NCBI GenBank assembly: GCA_009741485.1
Contig: CM019218.1
Location: 40,131,358-40,195,357 of the forward strand
DNA: 64,000 nt
Direction: 5' to 3'
Origin: Malurus cyaneus samueli
Taxonomy: Eukaryota > Chordata > Aves > Passeriformes > Maluridae
Under the pieces are notes generated by a model. The model was not told the DNA's origin. It made no database searches and saw only the letters and a program-made list of their open reading frames with translations. Within the stretch, counting starts at the first letter, position 1; each line of letters begins with the position of its first letter. Shown piece after piece: positions 37,001 to 48,660 of this stretch. Position numbers and translations under genes: made by a program.

Positions 37001-39262
37001 GATTCAACTTGTTTTTAGTACACTAGCATAATGTGTTCAAAATGTGTATTCTAGTTAAAGAGCATAATGTCATATTAAGAAAAAGAAAATATGTCCTCAG
37101 TAATTTTCTTTTTGGCCTTTTTATTGGTGATATTCAATGTGTCTAAAATACTGGATTATTTTCTTACCAGAAAATGTATTTCTAATAGCTTGCTTTGGGA
37201 ACACATTTTTTAGATCTTTATTTTCTAAAACTGAAAAACATCTTTCCATACCCTAAGGATAACTAAAAAAAACAATTTTTTTTTCTTCATTATCGGCATG
37301 TGAAATAATGATGGTTGTTTTCATACTGTAGTACAGATAAGGGAGCACACTTGACTAAAATGTAAGATCTGTGAATTAAAAGATTCTCTCCCAAACCGTC
37401 TGTATTTTCCTTACAGTCATCACCTATTCCTCGATGATTTTTCATTTACTTAATATCAAACTTGCAAAACTAATCAAAATATATTTATCTACAGAGAAAC
37501 AAAATATAATCTTACACAAATCTCTGGAAAAAAAAGTATATACCCACTATTTACTTCAGAATTAGACCTCTGATGAATTAGATGGAACTCTTTGCCATTT
37601 TGTGTCTAGTGTGTCACCAAGGGCAACTGTGTGTGGCAAATGATTGGCCATTTTGTTTTAGTTTGTTCTATCAATATGTGTATGCAAACTGGAAATACAC
37701 TGTCAGATTATTTGCCAAGTGCTCCAGATGCCATCAATACTGGAAAAGGTGTTCGATGAGTACAATGAAAATAAGCACAGGGAAAGAAAGAGAGCAATCA
37801 GGTTTCTGATTGAAGAACCATGCAAAGCTAAGAACCATGAACTATCACCTTATGTGTAAGGCTTTTGCTAAATCTGGGTTGTAATGATTGTTTTTTCTTG
37901 TTATTTTCCTTAGGAAAAACAGAAATGCATTTTTTGAAAATTTCTAAATACACTTGACAAACAATTGTTGAACTGCATGCTAAATCTTTAGGGATTTAAT
38001 GATCTACATTATAAGCAGCTCACTGAGGACATAATTCCATACAGCTTTTTTTGCACTCTCAAAAAAGACGGAATTTTAGCTTTAGGCAAAATGAATCTAC
38101 TAAGCTCTTCATTTCATAGCAATATTAATATGTATTGTTAAATAAATTCATATTTACAGGAATTTGAGCGTGCTGCTCTCTTAATACAAAAATGCAGTTG
38201 TGGCACAGTGTCAGACTATTTTCATGTTGTTCCTTCAAACATGATTAAGATCAGCTCACTGGCACTAGACCCATGCCATGGTACCAAAAAGTATTTTCCA
38301 AGTGCTGGCTGGCTGTGTGCCTCTCCTGCACCAGAATACAAATAGTTCAACAACCAAACCTCCACAGGAACCCAAATCAATCTAGATTTTGCATATTTTT
38401 CTGTGCCTTTTAGCACCAATTAAACTTAGGGATGACTTCTTGCAACCAGAAATAATTCTCATGCAATTCTTTAAAATAAAAAAAAAATATTGAAAGACAG
38501 ATTTTTCTTATGATTCCTAGCATTACTCTGTATTCTTTCAAAGCTGGAAATAGTGGTTTCTAAGAGAGGTGGTACTGCATTGGTTTGATGAGCCAGTTAT
38601 TGAATACAGCATGGCAAATCTTACAGCAGAAAATACAGGCATGAAATATCTCAAAGGGAAAGGTATAAAAGCTGCCTGCAGACAACACAAAAATTAGAAA
38701 CGGTGGATATTCAGCTCATGCTTCAGCAATTAAGCAATATCATAGGCCATGGTCCAATTGCTCCAAACCAGAAATATTTCTGAAAATATTACAGTGAAAG
38801 AAAAAGTATTTTACAAAGGAAAAATGCAACGAATAAGCACTTTTTCAGTGAAAGTGTCCCACTAAACAAGTATTTCACTGAGATTTTACGCAAAGCCATC
38901 ATTAGTATTTCATACGGCATTATACATAATTTGAGCAGTCCTTCAGTTGCAAATTTGAGGGATATTTATTTAATTTTTTCAAAAGGGAAGTATGCAATTG
39001 ATTAAATAATAATTATATTCAAGGAAGAGTGGTTTTAGCCTGAAAATAATTGTACTAGATTAATTGGTATTTGCCAGTGATACTGGATATCCTCAGAATT
39101 CAAATTGTTGAGGTTTATTCAAATCAGATGACCCATATAATATCTTGAAACCTATTAAATTCAACTGATGAATATAATACTGAGCTTCTGAAGAAGAAGA
39201 TAATATGGAAAACACTCAGAAAATAAATTAGCATCCTTCTGTATGCAAACAATGTGTGTACT
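34001..39262. other. Unique AT-rich sequence, no gene seen
   Basis: No coding exon or mobile element is recognised. Short direct repeats such as GTGTTAATTCA (about 35518-35540) and many A/T runs are present. Open frames are all under 90 codons and domain-free. Confidence 0.5.
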
Positions 39263-39643
39263 TGTTCTGGTTGAGGTGGAGTCGATTTTTTTCCCAGCAG
39301 CCAGCAAGGCCTTGCGTTTGCATCCAGGGTTAAAGAGGTAAGTCCTTGGATCTAGGACCTTGTACCCAGGGTTAATATACAGAACATTGAGGAAAAGAGG
39401 AAGAAGGGAGGGGGCATATTCACAGTTATTGCATTAGTCTTCCCACAGCCAGTGGTAACCAGTGAATGAATTAATCTTTTTGCTTTGCTTTTGTGCTCAG
39501 CTTTTGCTTTCCCTTTTTAATCACCATTATCTCTACCCACAAGTCTGCTCTCCTTCCTTACATTTTTTCCCCATCCTATGGGAGATGGGAGTGACTAAGA
39601 GGTTGTGTGGGTGTCTGGCTGCTGGTAGGGTCAACCTACCCCA
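39263..39643 (+). mobile_element. Solo LTR, avian ERVL-like
   Basis: It begins TGTTCTGGTTGAGGTGGAG and ends near ...CAACCTACCCCA, so it is bounded by TG...CA. Internal blocks match the avian ERVL LTR pattern as I remember it: an early 'ttttttcccagcagccagc', a late 'ttaatcaccattatctctac', 'ccatcctatgggagatggga' and 'gtgtctggctgctggtaggg'. The plus strand is the LTR sense strand. No internal retroviral sequence flanks it, consistent with LTR-LTR recombination. I do not see a clean target-site duplication, so the exact ends are uncertain. The copy is shorter and more diverged than typical members. Confidence 0.8.
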
Positions 39644-42035
39644 ATATGATTATTTCTGAAGATTAATAGATTGTCAACCATCACAAGCTAAGGAATGAGC
39701 ATCCTCACGATGGCAGAAATTAAGATGGAAAGATTATAACAATTTTGTCTTGGCAGATGTAGAAGGAGAAGATCAGCCCTATAAATTATCTGGATTGCAT
39801 GACAGACAGCCTAACTCAACAAACTTTTTGGCTGAAATGATCCCGTGATACTTGGCAACTTCTGTCATCTAATTTTGACACATGACATAGCAGCAACAAG
39901 AGTAGAATGCAGGAGTTTCCAGCACAGAGTTGGAAACTTTTGGCTTAACATTCAGAAAACAAGAATTTCAGGAAACGATCCAAAAGTCACTGAAGTGAAT
40001 TGGAATCTGACTTAACCCCATTTAGAGGACCATCACTAAACTATGTTCCACTGCAGAAAAGCCTTAAGCAATGTATGATCCACAGCAACTCAACTTCCTT
40101 TAGGTCATTTTTGTCACCTTTTAATATTTCCCCTGTAAATGTTTGTGCAATGCTTGCCATCTTTTTCCATGACATATCTGAAATTTTCAATAATTTCTCT
40201 ATTCCCGCCCCTTGTCTCAATTAACACAAATAGAAGAGACCATTTATTAGCTTGAGTCGGGTAAAAGATTGACAAGAGCACCTGTCTTATTTATAAAAAT
40301 AGGGAAATTAAGTATTTTATTTAAATTTATTATGAAGCCAAACATTTCTGAATCTTTACACCTAACCAAACAGTACATGAACCAGAAAAAAAAAAACTAG
40401 TTAGCAATAAAGTATATTTATCAACATTAAAAGTCAATGAACAGGGTATTCAAATATCTTACAAATATACTAGTAAATAAGTATACAGAAATAATAATAA
40501 CTGGAAAAAAAAAATTTCATGTCTTCAAGGGATTCACTTTCTAGGATAGAAGCTACTTAGTAGGCTGGCATCCATGAAACCTATTTCTTCTAAAATAAAC
40601 CACCAAGACAAATACCAAATGCAGATGAAGAAGGGCTAGTCAAAAGATTAACTCAAAATTATGTTCATTTATGAAATGTGAATTAGTTTAAATGTAAGAT
40701 TTTCTTTAGCTCAATGGATGGCATGGCAGTCTTCCAAAAAAACATCTTACTAGATATTCCAACAAACAAAAAGTATTTTCAAATCAAAATCACAGTTCAG
40801 TGTAGCAATGAAAAATGGTCATTTGGTCCCTGACTTTTAATTATTTCAGCTGAACTTCCTCTACATTTTTCACTTGACATCAGAGTTTGTTTTCAGGATA
40901 TTGGGGCAAATATTTATATCTGATCCTCATGGTTGTCTGGCAGTTGAATGAACAAATATAAGAAGAAATAAATTTAAAGACAGACTGGCCACTACATAAT
41001 CAAAAAGATGAACCAACCACTGGCCAATGTGCAGAATTAAAAGGACACACCAAGCATGTACACAAAATGAGGGCTGAAAAAATATATTGTAAAAAACAGT
41101 GTGAGTTTCTTCAGTGTATTTGAGACCTAAAGTGAGGTAATAATCTCTGCAGCCAGGAAAGAGTTTCTGATTTTGCAAGCCAAGATTAAAAAATCTGCAA
41201 TGAAGAAAGATATCCAGCAGTGTTCCAGCTGAGCTTACAAAAGAAACTCAGGATTGCACAGCAACATGAGCTCTGACTCTCTAAGAACAAGCAATGAGTG
41301 CAGAGTGAAAACGAGCATACCCCACTTCAACTTGGAGGGTGAAATGGGTCGGAACATTGTAATTTATGTACCTGCTGAGTCCATACCAGCACAACAATAC
41401 AAAAAAAAATTATCCTCTGTTGGCAGTGCACCAACAGCTCAGACTTTCAGATTATGCTTTTCACTACTCCTGGCAGGAGTCAGATGATTTCAAAAGAGGT
41501 GAAGAAATGGATTTGCAACAAAAACAGTAACCATCAATGTGTTTTCAGGACCTTACTCCTTTTTCTTTCAGTGAAGTCTATGTTTTTAATTATAAAGCTG
41601 AGTCTTTTTTTTGCTACTCTGTTTAGAAATGTCATCATTCTGAGGGTCAGAAGCTTTATCACCCCAGATGAAGTTTATCATAACCACTTTTATCATCTTT
41701 TTTCTCTCTAGCAGTGTCATCCTTTAGCTTAGACAGTGCCTTCCCTACTACGTTGTTCCCAACAATATAGTTGCAGCCACTAACTGTATCTCAAAACTTC
41801 ATTAATTTTCTGATGCCACATAATTCAAGTCTGTTGGTGTCTTCCCTTACTTGTTGAAAAACTGTTGAGCACATTGTGAATGAAAGCATTTGATATTTGA
41901 TTAGAAATTTATTTAAAACACCTATGGCCAAAAAAAATCTCAACATTGAAAGGGAATGTTTTCAAAAAACTCTGCAGAAGACCACATCCTGAAAATATGC
42001 TCTAAGAAAGCTTTATATAATGTCTAATTATTGGT
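39644..42035. other. Unique sequence, no gene seen
   Basis: No gene is recognised. A small perfect hairpin with 8-bp arms AGTTTCCA/TGGAAACT and a 9-base loop occurs at 39914-39938. The rest is AT-rich with short homopolymers. Confidence 0.5.
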
Positions 42036-42088
42036 AGTATTTTTTCTTTTCTAATCAAAAGAAAAAAGTATTTTTTCTTTTCTAATCA
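42036..42088. repeat. Direct repeat containing an alternating inverted repeat
   Basis: A 22-bp word occurs twice, at 42036-42057 and 42067-42088, separated by 9 bases. Within it T6CT4 appears on both sides of A4GA6. The right half (42057-42081) is a perfect 11-bp-arm hairpin with loop GTA. The centre can therefore pair with either flank. This could arise by replication slippage or template switching. Confidence 0.9.
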
Positions 42089-45000
42089 TCACCTCTTGCT
42101 GATGGTGGAAAAGCAGCACCATACCCTTGCAGACAGAACGACTGAGTTAGTCCATCCCCTTCATGAGCTCTGGTAGCTTAAACTGTCATGTCTTTCAGCA
42201 ACTGGAATTGTTTCTATTGTTTCAATCTCTAAGGTTCAAATACTACAAAAACATGTACAACATTTGATGCTTTTCTCTGCTAGTGAATTGAAGTAGTAAC
42301 GCCCAATAAAACTTGAGTATTGGTAAAGTTAGAGACAATATGATTTTTTAGCAGCTCATTGATCGTTTAAATGACAGATCAAAGAGAAAGCATAGGTGAA
42401 AAGTGATAACCTGTGTCCATCAAGTGAGTGGGATGCCATGATTTTAGTGAATTTCCATTTTTGAAGAACTAAGCTAATGAAGCAGGTAATTGGGTTTAGC
42501 CCAGAATATCCAGAAGAAACCACAGATGAAGTTTAACCCAACACAGAAACATGAGTATCCCAATCATAATTTAACACATAACTAAGGCTGGCAACATTTT
42601 TATGCCTCACAAATCCTGCAGAAAAGAGGCTTACACAACCTAGTGTGCAAGGACCAGGATAGGAAGTACACGGCATCAGGTTTACCCAAACTAGAAGGAA
42701 AGAAAGCAGCCTTTGGACACAGCAATGTGTGTGTCAGAGAGATCTTCCCCCAGTTCTGCCCTAGACTCTGCTGAGGCTCCAGCCTCACATGATGTTAAAG
42801 TCTCTTTGGTCTGAGTTTGCTTTTCCCAACATATATGGAATTTATCCTTGAGCCTTGCTCATTCCTGGCCCAGCAGCATCACTGGGAGCCTTTGCTGGGC
42901 TGAGCACAGCCATGAGCTGAGGAGCCATGGCACAGCTGCAGAACATCTGGCTCTGCACTCCTCCAAACAGCACCTGCTGCTCTGGCAAGGGCAGTTTTTC
43001 CCTGCTTACTTACATTTGATCTGATGTAAAGATTTTCATCTGTATAAAAACCAGCTAACAGCTCCATATCAATCAGTAGCAAGTAAGTACAACACATTTA
43101 ATAGTTACGATTTTTGTTGCAGTGAAGAAAATCCGAGGGGTCATTCAACAGCACAGGAGTGAGGGTTATGCAGAACTCCAGCTCTGCTTCTGAAAATGAG
43201 GCTGTAAAATGAAAAATTGATTAAAAATGTAAGATGTACTGCTCTGGTTATTGAAAGTAATATAAAAAAAGCTACAGCATATCTGTTTATAACCTTCTGT
43301 ATCACAGGGGTTCCCCCTAATGGTTTATATTTGTGCTGTTGGTCAATTATTTTAAAATATGTATCTTTTTTCCTCTGTGAGAGGAGAGTATTTTCATCTT
43401 GTGTTATTTTTATTTCATTTACTGACCATTAGGTGTTTAAAGGCCCTTTTACCAAGGTGTGATAGAACACACCAATGGTCAGTGGCCCATCTGGGTGGAG
43501 CAAGAACAAAGTTTAGAACTTGCACTTCTTTCCCTGCAGTGATGCAAGTACTGACCCCTCTGGCATTTAGTCCTTACAAGATCTGGGTGCCCCCTCATCT
43601 TCTCAAGAAGAAACATTCACATGATTTCATTTAAAGGAAGCATGCTTCCAGGATTCACTAAAATGACGGACACAAAATCTGATTGATGTGTCTTGTGAGT
43701 GCAGCCAGGAAACTGTTCCAGTTCCAGAGGGACAGAAACCCACGTGGATGTGAGAGTGATGGAAATGGAATGTGGGAGAAGCATTGCTGTGGGCACCTGT
43801 GGGAAGCTCTTTCTCCCACTTGCAGCAGACCCTGCCTTCCCAGCACTAAGGAGGATTTGGAGGGGTCATGTGGGCAAAAATGTGGGGCTTAGCTGCACGT
43901 AACAAAAATAGATAATTTTGAGAGCCACGGGAAGGAGCAGGAAGTAAAAGCAAAGGCCGGGAACCTCTGAGATGATAGTAAAGGTGGAAACCAATTATTT
44001 TGTGCAAAAATGACAAATAATAAGCTTGTACCTCTTGAACACCATTAGTGATTTTTATAGGAAGCATATCAGATTCTAAGGGATACCTGTTTGTGAGGGA
44101 TGTGTGATGGGTAAGAGGAGATATATATCTATGCAGCCATACTTCCTAAAAGATAATCACGCCAACTTTTGTACTGGATTTGCTTTCCCAAATCTATTTC
44201 TAGTTTAGTTTTTATCATCGGGGTTGGTCTCATTAAACCCAGGGCATAATATTAGTGTGTAGGCCTGAAATTGTTTTGAGTCTCTTATCTCTGCTTCATT
44301 TTCCACTTTCTTTTTCAGCTGATGTACTTTTAGATACCTTTGATTTAGAAAAAAGCTCTTGTCTCCTTCCCTCAGGTGAGACAGATCAGCCAAATACTTT
44401 AGTGTAGTTATAATAAATATGTCTACACTGCTAGAGAAAAACACTAACAATTAGAGGGAAAGTAACTTACATTCCAAGAGCAGAAGTTTTAACCTTTTAA
44501 TTCTTAATTCTTCTATTACTCTCTAAATGTCACAGACTGAAATCACCAGAGCTATATCAATTTATCAGATGAAGATATGACTCCCTGAATTTAATTAGTA
44601 ATAGGCCTGCTCTGTGAAATCTTGAACCTTTAGATATAAATTTGTTTATATAGTGGTGTACCAGAGAAATGGAGTTATATAATGGAGTTCTTGAAGAAAA
44701 TGGTAGCCCTTCCCCAAATTGCAAATAAATTTGGTTTTATACTCTGCTTTTGAAATAATTTGGATCCCTTGGGGTTCCATGGCATGTGTTTTTCTCATAG
44801 CTTTGTTACAGTGAAAGCACACAATCTGCCAAGCCAAAATTTTTTAAAACTTTAAAACCCTGATCCTTTAAATTTATTACTGCCTACTAACAGTAGGCAT
44901 GTTTCACTTACGTATTTCAAGTTAGAATCAAGTATGCAATATGGAACAGGTCATATTTTTTAGCGTTTTTCTCTCCTAAATTTATAGTGTGAACTCCTGC

Positions 45001-47402
45001 ATTAAAATAATTCATGATGGATAATAGAACCTTAAAACATATGGCAAAATTAAGTCTCAAGAATGGCAACATGAGTAATTCTATAATAAAAAGATGAGGC
45101 TACCTTCATAGTACTGATTTTGTAGAATATGCTCTGTCAGCTCACTTATTTATACCAGATAGTAAATTTCACTTTTCACATGCTTCCTTTTCCCAGCTTT
45201 TTATGACAGTTATTTTACATCTTAAATATTAACTTGCATTGCTAGTTTGTTAAATGTATTTTTTGACACTCAAAAAGCTATGGGTTAAGCATTGCTATAT
45301 ACACAGCATAATAAAGAACTTTTAGGATACTTGAATATAATCACCTTATAAATACAGTAAAAGGACTTTACATCATCAACACTAACATTATTATTAGAGA
45401 ATGAACTGGGCTTGCAAGATATCAAAAGACTGCTCTTACTGAATAACTTTCACCCACAGTGCTCTTTTACACTACACTCAAGTGTTTTGATCATATACAT
45501 TCCTTTGGATGCACTGAAGAAAATCAGCTCATCAGAAAGTGAGAAGGCATTATTTGAACAGCAGTAATGTTGTGAATCATGTGTTGGAAGGCTATTTTGC
45601 CATCACTTGTGATGATGGACACTGTAAACAACCATGATATTTAGTTAGACTCCACAAAATCTCCAGGATACCCAGAGGGAAAATAGCCCCTTAAAACGGT
45701 GATGAATTATAACTTAACAGAGAATGCCAGTACAGCTACCACAGACAAATCTTGAAAAGAAGAAAATTCTGCCACAGATCTCTTAGCAACATGCTTTTTG
45801 AAGGCATCAATACTTTTGTGCCATTTCATCCATCTCTTTAATGCATTCAAATACAGCAAAGACCACTAGCTCTAATCCCCCCAGCTGAGGAAGGGGAAAT
45901 GAAACTCAAGTTAGCAAATTTATAATGTTAAATGAGGAGAACTAGATCACTCAAAACAATACATCTGATATGTTTCACAATAAATTGCAACATGCAAGAA
46001 TTCCAGTTCTCATTCTAAAATGACATTTCATATTTAGGTAGCATTATAAAAGACTGCTGTTGTTTTGCAGTGAGGTAGAAGCACTAACCTGCACTGTTGT
46101 GGGACTGGTTCTTCCTGGGGAAGTTTCATCTTTTCACTGTAATAAACATCTGGGTTAATCTGTAGGAAACTTTTGTGAAGCTTTTGAACAACACAGCACC
46201 TATTGTAATACCAGAGCTTGCAACAGTGTCTGCCAGTGCTCTGTCCTACCTGTGCAGGTCTGCACACTGACCTCTAGCCAAAACAGAGCTCCTGCTGCCC
46301 CTCAGTTGTTATAGCTCTGGAACAGGGAGTCCAGGTAAATGAAAACATCAACCACTATTTGAGGCTCTATCCTGCAGAGCTTTTAAGCGCTGAGACATTT
46401 CCAAAGAGAAACTGTCACAAAGAAGAAATCATCTTAGGAATCAGCTAAGAGGGTCAACGATTCACAGAACCTCAAGAAATACGTACAATGATTTTAAAAA
46501 CCACTCATCAGGCAGAATGACATGTCTCAGAGCAGTGACACAGAGAAAAATAAAATTATATAAATGGAAATAAAAAAAAAATCTTATTCTTCAAGCTTAT
46601 TTTAAAATCCGTGAAATGAGTTTGCTGAAGTGCACTTCTGTATTCTCAGCACTGGTACAATGCAATTAATAACAATATAAATTTCCATATTATGCCTCCA
46701 AAGAAATCTCTAGGCCATTCATTACACTGCATGTCTTTCTAGTCTCTAGCCTCTATTGGGCAGTTGCAGTTATCTATCATGGTCTTTGTGAGATGAGCAA
46801 AGCAGTACATTAACTATCAAAAAATTGTTCCTGACAGTTGCCAAAAAACACAGTTTCAGATCATGATCCAAAAGTTTAGAGACACCTTGTCCATTTCTGG
46901 TCTCCAGAAGACAATCATTTTTTGCATTAAATCCTCTGTTTATTCAGGCATATTGTACAAGGGTCATTTCTAGTTGCTTAGACTAGGGATAGCTGTAGGG
47001 ACAGAGCAGTAGACATTCACTCAGTTCAATAGGCTGCAAAATTATCCTGGTCTCAGTGGCTTGTGCCAGATCCGTGCACCAGCTGCCGCTGACAAGAAAT
47101 GTCATAGGATATGGAGGTTGGTCAGCATTAGGGTTCCCTGCTCCTCACAGCAGAAGTATGAAAAACAATCTCTACTTCCCTGATCCTTGACTTCAGTCCA
47201 GAAACATCCGGGTTGTCAGCCACCTTCGTCTCTCACTCTTGCAGGACGAAATTCAACTCTTGTGTGCACTGTGCCTGATATCATTGCAAAGACAGCAGCA
47301 AGTTTTACAAGATTATTCTGCATTTAAAGATGTTTCTGAATTCACCCTTTCTGAAGCAAAGACAGAAGAATCTTTTGGTGATTTTTCATCTTTTGTGAAA
47401 GG
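42089..47402. other. Unique sequence with two GC-richer patches, no gene seen
   Basis: No gene or repeat family is recognised. Patches at about 42840-43000 and 43680-43900 are more GC-rich than their surroundings and have open frames on both strands, but no recognisable protein or convincing splice pair. A possible acceptor-like 'tctctcactcttgcag' lies just before 47245, without a supported exon after it. Confidence 0.45.
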
Positions 47403-47718
47403 TGCATTGGGTTTACATGGAGAGGTTTTGGTAGCAGCGGGGCTGCAGGGGTGGCTACACATGGTGAGGGGAAGGTGTTTTTAAGGTCTTATTTTACTTC
47501 TCATTATCCTGCTCTGATTTTGTGAGCAATAAATTCAATTAATATGTCTAATTTGAGTCTGGTTTGCCCATGAGAGCATTTGGTGAGAGGTCTCTCTCTG
47601 TCCTGATCTCACCTCATGGACTTTTCACTCTATTTTCTCTACCCTGTCCAGCAGCAGAGGGGAGTGATAGAGAAGCTTTGGTGGATACCTGGCATCCAGC
47701 CAGGGTCAACCCACTACA
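47403..47718 (+). mobile_element. Solo ERVL-like LTR lacking its middle
   Basis: The first block, TGCATTGGGTTTACATGG followed by 'aggttttggtagcagcgggg' and 'ctgcaggggtggct', matches the 5' end of a well-known long avian ERVL-type LTR. From 47461 the sequence switches directly to the LTR 3' third: 'gaggggaaggtgtttttaag', 'tctcattatcctgctctgat', 'gcaataaattcaattaat', 'ggagtgatagagaagctttg', and the terminus 'agggtcaacccactaca'. Full-length members as I remember them are about 1 kb, so most of the interior is missing. AATAAA inside the 3' block is probably the LTR polyadenylation signal. No internal retroviral genes flank it. Confidence 0.9.
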
Positions 47719-48389
47719 AGCTCTTAGGAAGAGATGTGGTCAAAGACATGGAATTAAAAGCTAAAATATTGTGCCTTTTTCTAAGAAAACTCTGGAATTT
47801 TCTTTAAAAATTAATACTGTAATGTACTACGAAAGCCTAGGATTTGAAAGTAACAGAGAAAATTACATTTAGGAAGCGATGGGGCAAATGTTCGATTCCT
47901 CGAAATAGAAAACGAATGAATTTTCCATGAGACTCAAATCAAGCATGTTTCATTACTTTCCCCACATACCTCTCTTTAAGGCATAATTTAAAACCAATAC
48001 CCTCTGCAATATATAAGGTATAGAGCATTGGCATAATGAGCAGGAAAGAGTCTGAAGACACGAACAAAGAGGATTGTTATGGTTCTGTCCTCTTTCAGAA
48101 GCAGTTCAGTACATTTTAAAATCAGAGGAAGATTCAGTATGAAAATGTGCCCTTCCAACTTCCCTTAACATCACAGAATTACATTTTGGAATCCAATGGG
48201 ATTCCATGGAATTATCAGGTGAATAAGGTGTTATTCAAGAGGATTCAGGGTGGCAGCCTGTGCTCCTCTTCAATTACGCTAAACAAAGTTCCTGTCTGAT
48301 CCTGAAACATAGATTTACCCTTAGAAAGTTAAATTAATCACCCTTTATTCATACATCTCTATATAGATACTTTTAATTAGCACGTTTCC
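47719..48389. other. Unique sequence, no gene seen
   Basis: No gene is recognised. A 9-base TTCGATTCC-type word at 47891 resembles a tRNA B box, but no tRNA fold can be built around it. Confidence 0.5.
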
Positions 48390-48660
48390 CCTTGGCTCCT
48401 CTCTTCCTTTTAACTTCTCACCATGGTCTTGACGGAACAATTGGTCTTTATTAATGTGTGACAGCTTAGAGCTGCAGAGAGCTGTTTGCCAGATGTTTGA
48501 ACTCTGTTGAACTGCTGTTCACTTGTCAGACTAGCAATGAGGAGTGAACAAATATCGCACTGTTCAGCCTCCCTCCTGAGCTGCCAGAGAATTTCAAACA
48601 ACTTCAAGGGCCAGAGCCGAAGGATCTGCCGAGAAAGAATAAGGTATGCTTCTAAAGAGA
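48390..48660. promoter_or_regulatory. Candidate conserved developmental enhancer
   Basis: Unique sequence with a compact motif series: a SOX-like AACAATTGG (48436-48444), a homeodomain TTAATG in 'tttattaatg' (48451-48456) and a MEIS/TGIF-type TGACAG (48459-48464). Several CpGs ('gacgga', 'atcgca', 'gccgaa', 'gccgag') are retained in otherwise CpG-poor DNA. The word TTGAACT is repeated within 20 bp (about 48500-48520). This texture is typical of conserved vertebrate enhancers, but conservation was not measured. It lies about 700 bp from the LTR and is not part of it. Confidence 0.35.

Noticed and set aside
47229..47402. Splice-acceptor-like tract followed by an open frame before the LTR
   Set aside because: A pyrimidine-rich 'tctctcactcttgcag' is suggestive, but no matching donor was seen, and the open frame continues directly into the LTR.
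47880..47910. tRNA B-box-like GTTCGATTC
   Set aside because: The flanking bases do not form a T-arm stem, and no A box or acceptor stem can be placed at the right distance.
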